Shown here piece by piece: positions 27,254 through 38,931 of a stretch of 64,000 nt of DNA. The notes beneath the pieces were generated by a model. That model worked only from the letters and a program-made list of their open reading frames with translations, was not told where the DNA came from and did not search any database. Source of the DNA: Fusarium oxysporum f. sp. lycopersici 4287 (lineage: Eukaryota; Ascomycota; Sordariomycetes; Hypocreales; Nectriaceae); NCBI RefSeq assembly GCF_000149955.1, contig NC_030987.1:962003-1026002 (forward strand). The letters run 5' to 3'. A program made the translations under genes and the position numbers. Every line of letters begins with the position of its first letter. Position 1 is the stretch's first letter.

Positions 27254-28349
27254 TCTGTTCTAAACAAGTCCTCGTTAGTAGGTTGTTTCATTTAGAACGA
27301 TAGTGTCCCGATATGTCAGAATCATGATCATGGACGCTTCACGATCAGGCATGCTCGTAGGCTAGGAAACTAATGGTTGTCATGCGCGTTGGTGGACTGC
27401 GCCTCCAAGAGATCAGGAGAACAGGTGAATGGCAGAAGCAATTCGCGACATCATCGACGAGGAAAAGACTTACACCAGGTGAAGAAATGCCGGCGCCAGT
27501 AGAACTCTACATGGAGACGAGTTCGCGCAAGACGTATAGTGAAAACGATGAGAACCCAAAGGCTGAAATGTGTGTTGGCGGGGGGTGATTCGTCGTGGAT
27601 GTAAAACCCAGCAGCATACAAAGTTGCGAGCTCGCGGCTAGGGTGACGCCGATTCTCTACTGGAAGAATCACGTGGTGATAGGTATTGTGGGGTTCTTAC
27701 CGAGCTCTGATTCGTGCGCTCGGCCCTATCTTATCTCTGTTAAATGAGCGATGGCTCAGCCTTGTTGTCTGATGATGAAACTTTTGTGTAGCATGACCAC
27801 GAGCCCCACCATTCATTATTTCTTATTGTTCTTCTCTTTGCACTTCTGGCTTCAATTTTAAGTGGTTGTAATGGATGCCATTTAGAAAGTCAATGCTAGT
27901 ATTGTGCACTGGTTTATTTTTTTTTCTTATGGCGATGAGGCTGAAACTCCCATGTGGAGACACGAGCAACTGTTGTAAATACAGGTTGGTTCATAGGGCA
28001 ATCAATTCTCCGATGCCGGATATGGAAAGGTAAATGATATGGTGGTTCATGAAATTGATTGGCAAGACTCCTTTGCTTAAAGCAAACTGATATGCTCCTG
28101 GCGCCACGAAATCCACAGGATCCTTTTGATCCGCCTCTGTATGTTCCCATGCGTGATCTAGCTCGTATCCCAAATCCCGAATCCCGAGAGTTAAAAAAAG
28201 ACATGATAAATGCGAGCCAAGTCTGAAAGCACCCATCCCGTCCATAAGTTCCATGTCTGTCCTGCTATCAAATGAATCCCAAAACAACCAGAATACGTAG
28301 CCCGATTTTTTTCTTTTACCTTTACTTGGATGCTGTCGAAAACGAAGCA
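27254..28349. promoter_or_regulatory. SIN3 upstream region and KAR5 3' flank
   Basis: These 1.1 kb between two minus-strand genes carry the SIN3 promoter/leader and the KAR5 3' UTR. There is a T-run at 27917-27926. No ORF is convincing and no RNA gene is seen. Confidence 0.45.
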
Positions 28350-30162
28350 CTAAACGCTTCTGAGGATGCTCTCTCCCGCGAGGGAGGTATTGAACGTGTC
28401 GTTGAGGGTTAAATCAGGGGTTTCGACTGTCGATGGAAAGCCGAAAGCGTCTTTGTAAGAATCTGCTTTTGACACAACCATGCCCATCAACTCGCCTGAT
28501 ACAATCAGCGAAAGTCTTTGACAAGTTCAGAAACTTACCAAACCCGACGAGCCATATGTTTCTCACAAGGGAAGGTTGAAGACCATAAGATCCCATTGCA
28601 AGTGACAAAAATGGGCAAATAATGTACGGCCAAACTCCTGAAAGCCCGAAACTGCTGAATACAGAGCTTTGCAATCCAGTGGCAGATGCAGCAGTTGCGT
28701 CAAGTATATCCAGGACCTGGCCGGTCTTTCGAAAGGCTTTGTCGAGGCGGGATTCATGGCTATCGTACTTGACCAGCAAGTCTTCAGCAAGTTCTTCGAG
28801 TTTCCCCATACCCTTCAGCTGGTCAACAGAATACTCAAGGATGGGAGCCGGTACCTACTTGTTCGATTTTGACCTGCTTCTCCAGGATATCTGCATTCCG
28901 AGATTCCGTCAATTCCTTAAATGGTCAACCTTGACATCCGAGTGATTCATCAGCAGACTCACCACTTGATTTTGAAGGGAAACAGAAGACGAAATTGCTG
29001 CACTCAGCACTGCCATAAGTATATCGACCTCGTTGTTTAACTGCTTCGTGCTTGTTTGGAGAGCAACCTCTTGTGATGAAACGATATCTGCAGTCTTCTC
29101 TTGAACTGAGCGAGCAAGAAGCTCTAAAAGATCGTGGAGTACTTTCGTTTCTTTGAGGCCACTTTCCACGACATCGCGCGAGTCCTGTCCATGTCAGTAG
29201 TGTGTCCCAGAAAGAAATAATGGCTATGTACCTGAGCAGCGCGACCCAAATCGTCTCGCAGGATTTGACTAGCTCTTTCCATCTCTGTACGTAGATGTCG
29301 AACATGAGGCCCAATGTCTTCAACAGACTGGCTTGCGGCAGTATAGGCTCGATTGAGTGAATGGAATCGTTCCTCCATGTCTGCCTCAATATCACGGGTG
29401 AGTTTCTCGAGAATTTTAGTGATTTTCTGATAAAGGAGGATGTTCTCATCTTTTATGAACGATCAGTATGGCTTCTCTTTGCTTGGGTGCTCACTAACCT
29501 TTCTGGTGATCTGCCCTTGCGGCATCACAGAACCTCAACGCTTTGTGACGATAGCTCACCCATGTATTCCAAGCCGAATCTGACTGAGCAAGGCCTTCGA
29601 GACACTCATCAATCTCAACGGTCGAAACATGGATTTGTGGGATAGGTGAAGCAGAAAGGGTAGCTAGGGTTGACTCTCGAAACTTGGAGCAAGATACAGG
29701 AATTCTGAAACTGCCGCGCTCCAAGTCGCAAATAGCAAGGCTTGCTGCATACGAGTCCACAAAGTCTCGAGCTGCTCTCCCGCTATCAATATGGACCTTG
29801 GCGTCGTCTTGGCCATCCAGGAGGTGACAGTTGTTGACTAGCAGACGTGCAGCAATGCGATGGCAGAGAGGTTCAGACTCCAGGTCTTGAAGTTCTTGAA
29901 GTGCGGTAGTGTAAACGTTGGATAGCCTCTTTTCTGATTGTTTGTTGAGCAGGGCGGAGTTATCGCTACTGCGTTGTGGGTGCTGGAGTGTAACCTGATG
30001 ACCTACTGTGGTGATGTTAGCATCAAAGCGCCAGCGCGGTCACTCGAACATACCATCCGCAGGTCGCGGCCTCCATGAGAAGCAGTGCGCCTCTGTCGCG
30101 AAGACCGTAAGAAAGGTCACCCCCAAAAGGAAAAAGGACATCGCCTTAGACGACATGTTCAT
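28350..30162 (-). CDS. KAR5: nuclear fusion (karyogamy) protein KAR5/Tht1
   Basis: Seven exons on the minus strand (30162-30054, 30005-29499, 29449-29232, 29184-28963, 28915-28859, 28818-28539, 28495-28350) give 512 residues in one frame. A signal peptide opens the protein ([20 protein letters not shown]…). A Cys-containing lumenal domain ends in the family hallmark '[15 protein letters not shown]'. Long coiled-coil stretches follow, then two C-terminal membrane segments around '[16 protein letters not shown]' and '[15 protein letters not shown]'. Kar5/Tht1 proteins sit in the nuclear envelope near the spindle pole body and drive nuclear membrane fusion after mating. Two of its introns end in AAG rather than CAG/TAG (before 29449 and before 28915). 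An in-frame TGA lies three codons upstream of the chosen start. Confidence 0.85.
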
Positions 30163-32303
30163 CGCCAGTCAGAAGCATAAGAGACATAGGAGTAGTAGAA
30201 AGAAGTGAGTTGGTTGGCGATAGGCTCAAAATGTTGTGGCGCGAAAAGGAAAAGACTAAGTTGAAGAGAGAAAGTGCAGAAATGAAATTAAGCGTTAGGT
30301 AGAGAGTGGTCGGAATTCCGAAGTGAGGTTGGAAACTGGTTCGGGTGTGCTCCTACTTCAAACGAACTGTTGCTTAACTCTCGAAAAGAGCACCTGCACT
30401 TTCCCACAGCAGCGCACTTTTTCGCAAGGCCAAAACGGCAGGTAAGGAAATACCTTGGGTTGGCCTCCTACGCTTTCCGTTAAGAGCCAACAATAAGTCA
30501 TGTCGAAATCGTTGGCTCCACATGCTGCTTGATTTCGAGATCTGAACAATGGTGTTGAACCATGCAACCACACTTTGAATGCCTTTTCTTGACAGTGAAC
30601 ACAAGCTGATCAAGACATAAAACAATAAGGTAGGTAAACTGGCATTTCTGTCTTATGACGTATTTTACCTAGGTAGTTAGATTCCATTTGTTAGATGGCG
30701 GTTACGGGAACTGTTCCAGATCATTCACATATCTAGGTATATTGGGTGTATTGGTTGATCGCTCAATACCATGTAATGATGATTTCGCGTTCGTCACGCA
30801 TATACAAATCTCAAACCTGAACAGATCTCAACTTGGTATTGAGCGCATCTGGGCCGTTGACGTTGGATCCTCTATTCATTCTTAAGCCAAGGTCTCTATA
30901 CACCACATTTTGTTCCCTGCTATGTTCAACTTGAGTAGCTATATGCCTAACTCAAAGCTCAGTATTGAAATAGAAACAGAGAATGGAGATTTAGCTGGGA
31001 GATTTAACGCCCAAGGCTTCTCATCATGCGCCATCGGGCTATGTCCTAGATCTTATTGTGTTACTCAGGCAAGGGCGATATATATCCTTTTTCATGTTGA
31101 AACTGAATCACGAAAGGATTCAAATAAGAGGCACACATGCATACATGAGAAAAAGACGGCCCCGTCGATCACATTAGTATACTGCGCCAGGGCACAGGTA
31201 ATCGGTGAGAAGAATCACCTCATTTTGTCCTGGGAGAAGCATTCGAGTTCAATACACTATATTGACCCCATGATGGTTGAGTCAACCCAGAAGGGGTAAA
31301 TAGCCTCGAGACTTTGGCCGATTGGTTGAAGATTCCCACAAAAGATCCGAGAGTTAATTCCGTTGAATCAATAACTCCAACCGTAAGGCCAAGGTCGATC
31401 GTATGCTTTTTTCCCGCGGCGGCCCCCACCGAGCAAGGGAGTCCAGACCTTGAAGTGACGACATTCAGAGCCGCCCTTCGCAGGGCGCCTCTGGCGTTCT
31501 TTTAAAGGGCAAAAAAAACACAATGGGGCAGGAATCGAAGCACAATAGATTTTTGTACGCTAGGTCACCTATTTAGCCCAATCAGTAGAAAAGGGCCCCT
31601 AAATTAACCCAACCCGTGCGCCTGGAGGTTGGAATTAACGTCATGCTGGGTGCCAGCCAAGGCACATCGCGATCGCGATCAGTTCTATGAAATGCTTCAG
31701 TTTGTTTCCAAGCACTTCCCACAAAGGCCAATCCGAACCGCAAACCCACCAGCAAACCCTTGCGCGTATCCTTGAAAGCTGCATCAGATCTGGATACACG
31801 CAGGCTGCATGCGCCTACGGGCAGGGCGCTGCAGTTACTTGTCTTCTTTGTTATTGGTGCTCCTGTTTGACGATCGCTGATTTGTTCGCATTTTCTTATC
31901 CCCGGTGACCGTTGGCCGCTTTCAACGTCCCGCTCTCGAGGGAAACTCTAGAACGAGAAGGCTTCAACTTCACGTCGACTCATTATCGCCCTCTCGTTTT
32001 CGCCCAGCCGGCCGTGTGTGTGCTGTTATTAGACAGCCCCCGAGTGCCGTGCGAAGATTCCTGCGACCGAGCAGTTTAGAACTCTCGGACGTACGGATTT
32101 GGAACAGGAAGATTATATGAATACGTTGAATACAGAAGCAAGGTATCAGCCATTTGCGCACTGGAGAGCTTGGGCTCGTTTCTCATATAGAATAATAGCA
32201 CTTACCAAGTCGCAGGTTATTGTGCAAAACACATGAATGAATCTAGACCCTAGTCAGAACATTATATTACACAGACACACGCAGTGGGACTAGACCAGAC
32301 AAC
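30163..32303. other. gene-poor region upstream of KAR5
   Basis: No convincing coding region. The open frame 30910-31299 (129 codons) has no recognisable features. A GC-rich hairpin lies at 31466-31493. The KAR5 promoter should be in the first few hundred bases. Confidence 0.45.
31466..31493 (+). other. strong GC-rich hairpin followed by a T-rich tract
   Basis: CAGAG-C-CGCCCT, loop TCGC, AGGGCG-C-CTCTG: an 11-bp stem with one C/C mismatch. It is followed within 5 nt by TTCTTTT. Such a structure could be the 3' end of a small RNA or a local terminator, but I match it to no known RNA family. Confidence 0.4.
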
Positions 32304-32489
32304 ATGTGTATGCAGGTGGATCGGCAGTTTGCTTGTGGCCATATCGGTTTCCTGAATATTCGCTGGTGTCAAAGAGTATTTAATGGATGCAAAGGACCTT
32401 CGCATATTCACGATATCGTCTACGACGAAGAAATATGTCCAGACTGTTTACGAAAGGAAACACTCCCAAAACCATGGACACCAAAATAG
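32304..32489 (+). CDS. small Cys/His-rich hypothetical protein (doubtful, possibly broken)
   Basis: A 61-codon frame opens with MCMQVDRQFACGHIGFLNI. It has a C-x-H…C…C-x-H…C-x2-C spacing resembling small zinc-binding proteins common in filamentous fungi. I cannot name it. Immediately after '…KPWTP' this frame stops at TAG (32487-32489). The +1-shifted frame stays open to 32575 with protein-like content (IAIYDLMEERSIMAQETLKL). The gene may therefore continue through an undetected intron, or may be broken by a one-base indel. No neighbour gives context. Confidence 0.4.
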   Translation: MCMQVDRQFACGHIGFLNIRWCQRVFNGCKGPSHIHDIVYDEEICPDCLRKETLPKPWTPK

Positions 32490-35150
32490 CGATATATGAC
32501 TTGATGGAGGAGCGGTCTATAATGGCACAAGAGACACTTAAGTTGCGGCATGATCACGGACAGCATAGAGGATGAGGGTAGATAAGCCATTGGGTTTGTT
32601 CGCGATGCTTTAAAACGACCAGGATGTGACTTACACTCCCGAGTGAGCCAACATGACAGCAGTCAGTTAACAATTTGATTCGTGGTGTTTTTTATCCTGC
32701 TGCCATTAGGTGATAGTACTTGAACAAATGCTCTTTTTCCAATGGCCAAACAGAACCTTGGTAAAAACATTGTGGTTCATCATTTAGTCAAGCTACACAT
32801 CTTGTGGATGAAACACTCCATCATATCCGATAGGATATACAAGGAAATATTGCTCATGGGAGCTGTACAAAACCTACAAGCTGATTATTCGAATTTGAGG
32901 TAAGGCCATGTGGTGGGCTCAGTGTTTTGACAAAAATAGACATCTATCAAGGACTTCAAAAAGTAAAACCCCCATCTACAGGGTCGTAGTGAAGGTTGAG
33001 CTAGGAGCATTGGCCACTAATTGGATACCCTAAACCTAAAATCCGGTCAGGTACGGATGTTAAAAGCCGCCAGTTCGAAAGCAGCCGCACCATTAGGTTT
33101 GAAATGACGGCATTGACAGCAGCACAGATGCAGTTCATCGAACGGGTATCTCTTAACTTGCTCGTGCGTACAGCTTCATATAGGCTTATCCTTTGCGATG
33201 TTCATCGTTTTCATGGATATCCTAGAAAAGGAAACTTGTGAGGAGAGCAACGCAGACATGAAGGCTTCCCATGAATGAGACAGGCAAGGATCATAAGATG
33301 CCCCCACCCACCAGTGAGCCTCCTGAGCTTCTTGAGTGGTCTGGATGGGGAGCTAGAGCCTACCAGCTGAGCCTAGAAGCCATCGCTTGTCACTAGCACG
33401 AGGCTGAAGGACTTGAAGGAGAAACCGTTGCCAAGACCCCCAGCTCTCCGTAAGCCGCTTGTTAGTGGGTTCTTGACTGTTAGTGAACGAGAGTGACAGC
33501 TGAGAAGCGGGAATCATGGGCTTCTCAATAGAGATAGCATTGTCTGCCACGTGATTCATGAATCAGATTGCAGGTTGAAGCAGATAAAGATAGGCCCGTT
33601 TTGGGCCTAAAACATTCCGCTAACGAATAGAAACAAACCTTGAACTTTTTACATTCTCCGACTCTCGAACAAGAGCGAATGACAGCCGGCAATAATATCC
33701 GGCAGCCAATGGCAGCAGTGACATCGGCTCAGCACGAGTCAGCCAATGGATGAGAGGCTTGGCCATCGTACAATTCCCCTCCTCAGCCTTGCTCATCATA
33801 CGATGTCGTCCAATTTTTGCTACGCCAGCGGTCCAGGACTCCCGGGGGTCTTCAAGGGCCCCTGGAGTTGGAACCGCACAAGTTGGACCTTTTCGAGGCA
33901 AAAGTCACGCCATTACGGGCAACAAACATCACGACGTCGACCGGCAGTGGGAGAGAAATCTGCTCTTGCTCTTACGCACCCCCGTCGCGCCAACTCGCTT
34001 GCAGAAGAGAGAGGGTAAGAGAAAAATAGTTGAGAAGGAGATGCTTGTAGAATATCACCAGTCATAGCATGGGCTTTGTGAGAAAACCCCATCCCCCAAC
34101 GTTGTCGTCCAGAACCAGTGACTCGATCGCAAGTCGAGTCAATCGGACCCCTAAAGAACCCAATCTTTTTGACTGCGGCGAATACGACAACTCACAAGAC
34201 CCCAATCCGGCCTTTTTTTTCCCTCTTGATTATCCGTCCGACGTATCCAGCCAGTCCAAGACAAGTCCAGTCTCCTCCCCAAGCAAGAAAGCAAGTCTCA
34301 GGACTCCCAGTCCTGTTCCCCGTCTAACTTAGGCCTGGGCTTTCCAATCCCAACCAACGAATTGGGAGCCGCATGTGTCCGATCATCCTATCGACTGATA
34401 CTCTGCTTCTCCGTAAAACCCTTCACTCCCTCAACCAACATCTGGCGACCGATCCGTTTTGTTGTTCCTGTTTGCGCCCGATCTCATTTTGCGAGAACTG
34501 AGCGTTAAATTCAACTTACTGAGAGCCTTGACATACGTTGCTGCACTGTGGCTAGAAGCCATACCCGCATACAAGCACATACCTTAAACCGCAAGCTTCC
34601 GCCACGCTTTAGTCAAAGCTCGACCTCATCAAATCTACAGCAAACCGACAACGAATCAATCTCCTCCTTGGCCCGTACGCCTTGGTTGTCGCTTTCGCTG
34701 TCGACCCATCTTACAGTGCTGTCATATACTGCAATTCATCTTTCCGCAGCTCTTCAACCCCATCACAACACCCCACCTAGCCGTCTTTACCGAGCTCATC
34801 TTATCCTCACTTCGCTGAATCTCAATCGATACACTTCAACTTATTTCCGTGCCATCTTATCCCTTTCGCGAGGTTGTCATCATCATAAGCATCATCAATT
34901 CTTACCCTCCATCACGGCTGGACCCACTGTCATATGCTTTGACAGATCGACCCCTCAATTCCATTGCGACAGCTTTGTGATTGTCACACTTTATCGAGTG
35001 GCCTATCTGTTCTTGTAACCGCTGTTGAACCCAATTACCCCCGTTTTCCAATCGAAGTAGCCATCGCCAATTGAGCTGGCTCAAACCCTGTACGGGTTGC
35101 TCACACGAGACCTCCCTTCCCGGACGACGAACACGGCCTCGCAGGCCGGG
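32490..35150. promoter_or_regulatory. upstream region and leader of the bHLH gene
   Basis: No supported gene. From about 34100 to 35150 the sequence is C- and pyrimidine-rich with poly-CA/CAT stretches, which is typical of a fungal promoter plus 5' leader. The open frame 34548-35018 begins with GTG and is low-complexity Ser/Leu/His, so it is not taken as coding. Short upstream ORFs occur: ATG-CTT-TGA at 34934, and the one listed at 35151. Confidence 0.45.
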
Positions 35151-35162
35151 ATGCCGTGTTAG
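35151..35162 (+). promoter_or_regulatory. three-codon upstream ORF (ATG CCG TGT TAG)
   Basis: A minimal uORF encoding Met-Pro-Cys ends at 35162, and the main start codon of the bHLH gene begins at 35165, only 2 nt later. If the leader extends this far upstream, scanning ribosomes meet this ATG first. Translation of the bHLH protein would then depend on leaky scanning or short-range reinitiation. Confidence 0.55.
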
Positions 35163-35164
35163 CA

Positions 35165-36783
35165 ATGGATCCTAATCTTCTTAACTTTTTCGCGGTGCCC
35201 AACAACCAGACGCTGAACCACGTGGATCAGAACAACGACACATCTCAACAGCAACATGAACCTTCGCCATGGAGACCGACAGGCTTAGAGGGTGACATGG
35301 GAGCATCTGGCAACCAGGGGGGACCGTCCTACGATTACCAGTCAACTGCAGCCTCTGATATGTCATTCACCCAGGCTCCGATGCCGTCACCATATACCAG
35401 CTCAAACAAGACCATACTACCTACTCGAGGACCTCCACGGGGCAATCAACAACGGAAGCGAGATGCCCATGAAAGGAAGCGCACAAAGGTTGATACCGAT
35501 TCTGCGCTGGAATCTTTGGACTACTGGATCCGTTTTGACGACGAGGAAAATGAAAGGACAGGAAGTATGAAATTGACTTTTCGAAACGTTTCGATCCCAT
35601 GACCAATAACACTAATACTCATTACCGGGATGTTTAAGCCATATATCCATAATCAGAAAACTGATCAACGACAAAGACCGGGTTACGGAGGAAGCTCAAC
35701 GACACCAGGACTTGGCACTGGCATATATGCAACTGCTCCTCCATTTCAGGGTGCCGAATACTTTGATGACAATGCTTTAGACAATGCTCTATCTGATGAT
35801 GAAGAAGAAGGACTTGACTCGATGAGTCTGGAGGAACATCTATCAAAAATCGAGACTATGCCGCCTCCAGAGGTACCTCCTCGAGAAGGCCTGTACTCGA
35901 CACCGCTCAGTTGGGAAAAGCCAGAGCCGGGTCTACGCATGGAACCAGACTTTGGGCTAGGCAATACTGCAACAGCCATGAACGCGGGGTTCGGGCAGAC
36001 CATGTCGGGTATGGGCAATAATCAGGTTTTGAGCAACGATGAGCAGAGGAGACTTCTTGCTATCGCGATGAATACTGGTCGGACACCAGCCAGCTACATG
36101 CCCGCGAGTGGATTTGGTTTAGGATTTGGAGCTGGTCTTGGTACAGGACTCCCACCCGAGTTTAATAGCAGCATCGACTCTCTGTTGGGAACACCAACAG
36201 GGGACCGCAGCCAAAAACAAACGCCTACGCCAGCCAATAGCTCGAAGGCTCCATCGAGGAACCAAGACGTCAAGACAGAGGCATCGAGCGAGACAGGTTT
36301 GAGTTCTGCTAGGCCAGGACTTTCGCGCACCAACACCGCTACATCCGATATAAAGGGCAAAGATAAACTCAAACCAGGAGATCGAACAGCCCATAATGAT
36401 ATTGAGCGAAAGTATCGAACAAATCTTAAGGACAAGATCGCCGAGCTTCGCGATGCTGTACCTGCCCTCCATTCGATACCAGAAGACGGAATTGAAGAGG
36501 GTGAAAACTCACAGCGAGCGCCCAAAGTGAGCAAGGTCAGTGGTGATTCCCATCAACACTAAATACGGACATGATGACTGACATGATACAGGGCACTGTT
36601 TTAACAAAGGCGACCGAATATATTCAGTACTTAGAAAGGCGCAATCGGTCCATCATGAAGGAACATCAAGAGTTAGCCAGGCGTCTACAGGCATTTGAGC
36701 AGCTTCTCAGTGCCTCGGCTCGACAGCCGTTCTTGATGCCGAACCACAGCCGGACACTCTTCGATCCAAGAGGTTTCTGCTAG
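35165..36783 (+). CDS. SREBP-like basic helix-loop-helix transcription factor
   Basis: The proposed exons are 35165-35587, 35657-36535 and 36592-36783 (497 residues). The last intron is clear (GTCAGT…GATACAG) and splits the HLH between '…RAPKVSK' and 'GTVLTKATEYIQYLERRN'. The basic region 'HNDIERKYRTNLKDKIAELR' has the Tyr that marks SREBP-type bHLH proteins, at about residues 387-455. There are no membrane segments, so it resembles the soluble fungal SrbB-type or Fus c 3-like factors (recalled, not checked). The junction at 35565-35657 is uncertain. The exon 1 frame ends at 35602. The only phase-compatible intron I find uses a weak donor (GTTTCG), and an alternative reading in the shifted frame gives 'EIDFSKRFDP'. 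A one-base indel is possible. Confidence 0.72.
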
Positions 36784-37419
36784 AATAGACATGATTTTGT
36801 CCCAAGGACTCTTGGGATTGTGTATAAATATACCCCAGAGATGAATCGCGCAGCATACACTGCTCATCCTAATTATGCATCATTCATTGGCCAGTCTCGA
36901 TGCACAACTGAACACGCTGTGACTTGTTTGTCATATCATACCGGATCCGGTTTGGGATTACTGCCATGATGACTAGCCGAGGCTGGGGTCTGTCTCCATA
37001 GCAGCTTGCGGAGCTCATTTTGCTACCACGAGATATTACCCTGTATGTTGATGATTATTGTCACAACAAAGATCAGATCTCTACAGGGAAATAGCTAAAC
37101 AACCCCCAGATCTAATAAAACAAAAATCAGCGGCGGGTTATGTGTGTATGTATGATTTCTTACATGCATTTAATTTCACCTCCAGCGGTTGTGGCTTGAC
37201 CCATTCATGATCCTAGTCATGAACCACGCGCGGTTTTCTTTTGTTTTCAAGACTGAGCTGCAATAACATCAATTGTAGGCCTAGCAACAAAATTTCGAGT
37301 GGGTCGTGAAGAGTAACACAACGACCGTCACAGTCGTATTGATCCTATTTACTATACATTTTATTTCAGACGTCTAGGTCCAGGTCTATATGAGTATGTC
37401 ACAGTTAAAGTAGTACATG
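36784..37419. other. convergent 3' intergenic region
   Basis: Tail-to-tail spacer between the bHLH gene and the ICP55-type gene, AT-rich. No ORF or RNA gene is seen. Confidence 0.5.
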
Positions 37420-38931
37420 TCATGATCGCAGCGCTTCGATATCGTCAATCTCTTTGACGGCTTCAGTGGACAGAATGTAGGGTGAGTCGTCGTCTACGCA
37501 TACGCTGTCCTCGATTCGGACACCCATACCCCGGAAGGCGGCCGGCCATCGGTCATCATGGGGGACGTAAACACCCGGCTCTATGGTAACGCAGTGACCC
37601 TTGCGAAGAGTCTCGCGACGGCTGTAGCCAGGGCAGTCATGCACGTCAAGGCCGATGTAGTGACCAACGTGGTGGGGAAACAGCTGGTCAATGTTGGCCA
37701 TGTTGACGTTGAACCCGATGCCTCGTAGTTGGTCAACAAGACCCCTCGCGGTAACGTTGTGAATGTCCTCTAGTGAGAGCTTGGAGCTTTCCCTGCAGAG
37801 TGACACACTGGATCGCTGCACGTTGAGGACGGCCTGGTATAGGTCGCGCTGAGCAGGGGTGAAGCGGCCAGAAGCTGGCCAAGTGCGAGATATGTCAGTA
37901 ATGTAGGTGCCATACTCGCCGCCTGCGTCAATGAGAATAAATTCGTCCTCTTTGAACGTGCTGTTATTCACCGTGTAGTGAATGCAGTTTGCGCGCTCAC
38001 CGCCAGCTACCACGGGGATATATGCCGGGCCTTCGCAGCCATTGACGGCGAATTGGTAGTCAAGGAACCAATGCAAGTCCTTCTCACGTTTCCATGGTCG
38101 GCGCATTGCATCTGTGATGACACGACCCGAAATTTGACCAGCAATACGCATATTAGCGACCTCTGCTTCACTCTTGACCACCCGAAGTTTGTTCATGACT
38201 GAGTAGAGCGGAGTTCGGGAGGGTCGAGATTCTCGCCCTGAGATGAGCCCCCAAAGCCAATTAGCTGTCGAAGCAACACTACCCTTTGAGGGTGGTGAGT
38301 CTGCATATATGAGTTTGGCTGATTTGAGAATCTTGGGAAGCAATTGCTCTGCCTCGTTTATCGTATATGCTTCATCGGCGTTGAAGATATCTCTTGCAGC
38401 ATCCACACCATTGCGATAACCATTCCATTGCTCCTCACGAGCATTTTTGGGCTTGACAAACATACGGAATATGTAGTCACCATACTCAGGACCAGTCTTT
38501 TCAATCACCGCAATGGCATTTTCTTCCATCCATCCTGTAAGGTATAGAAAGTTGGACTCTTGTCGATATTGGTGAAAGACAGCACCAGACTTGTACTGGA
38601 GAGATGCAGCATGCAGAACGGCAATACTGCCCTCTGTCATCGACTGCGCGAGGAGAGCTCGGCGATCAGCATATTCTTGCGCTGTGATCCCTTGTGTGAT
38701 TTCGTTTGGTTGTAGGATATGAGGATGTGTTTCGTAGACTGGCTGTCCGAATCGGAGGTCGGCGGCGGAGACAACGGCGTACGCCCGACGGCTGTACGGA
38801 GTATTTGATGGTAGAGCTCGGCAGGCTGTCGTCCTTGTAGAACTAGATATTGTTGATATGCTTCTCACCGACCGAGCTTGGAGGGGCAAACGATGCTCAA
38901 AGCTCCGTAATGGAGCTCGAGGGAGCTTCAT
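37420..38931 (-). CDS. ICP55: mitochondrial intermediate-cleaving aminopeptidase (M24B, ICP55/XPNPEP3 type)
   Basis: A single exon of 503 residues. The N-terminal 55 residues are Arg/Ser/Thr-rich with no acidic residues until near AADLRFGQP, which looks like a matrix presequence. The N-terminal creatinase-like domain contains 'HQYRQESNFLYLTGW', a family hallmark. The pita-bread catalytic domain supplies the metal ligands: Asp in 'LIDAGGEYGTYITDISRTWP' (two), His in 'HHVGHYIGLDVHD', Glu in 'TIEPGVYVP' and Glu in 'GVRIEDSVCV'. It removes one N-terminal residue from proteins already cut by the mitochondrial processing peptidase. The start is the first ATG in frame. Confidence 0.9.
   Translation of the reverse strand: MKLPRAPLRSFEHRLPLQARSVRSISTISSSTRTTACRALPSNTPYSRRAYAVVSAADLRFGQPVYETHPHILQPNEITQGITAQEYADRRALLAQSMTEGSIAVLHAASLQYKSGAVFHQYRQESNFLYLTGWMEENAIAVIEKTGPEYGDYIFRMFVKPKNAREEQWNGYRNGVDAARDIFNADEAYTINEAEQLLPKILKSAKLIYADSPPSKGSVASTANWLWGLISGRESRPSRTPLYSVMNKLRVVKSEAEVANMRIAGQISGRVITDAMRRPWKREKDLHWFLDYQFAVNGCEGPAYIPVVAGGERANCIHYTVNNSTFKEDEFILIDAGGEYGTYITDISRTWPASGRFTPAQRDLYQAVLNVQRSSVSLCRESSKLSLEDIHNVTARGLVDQLRGIGFNVNMANIDQLFPHHVGHYIGLDVHDCPGYSRRETLRKGHCVTIEPGVYVPHDDRWPAAFRGMGVRIEDSVCVDDDSPYILSTEAVKEIDDIEALRS

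Noticed and set aside
34548..35018. 156-codon ORF upstream of the bHLH gene
   Set aside because: It begins with GTG, is low-complexity Ser/Leu/His from pyrimidine-rich leader sequence, and shows no domain.
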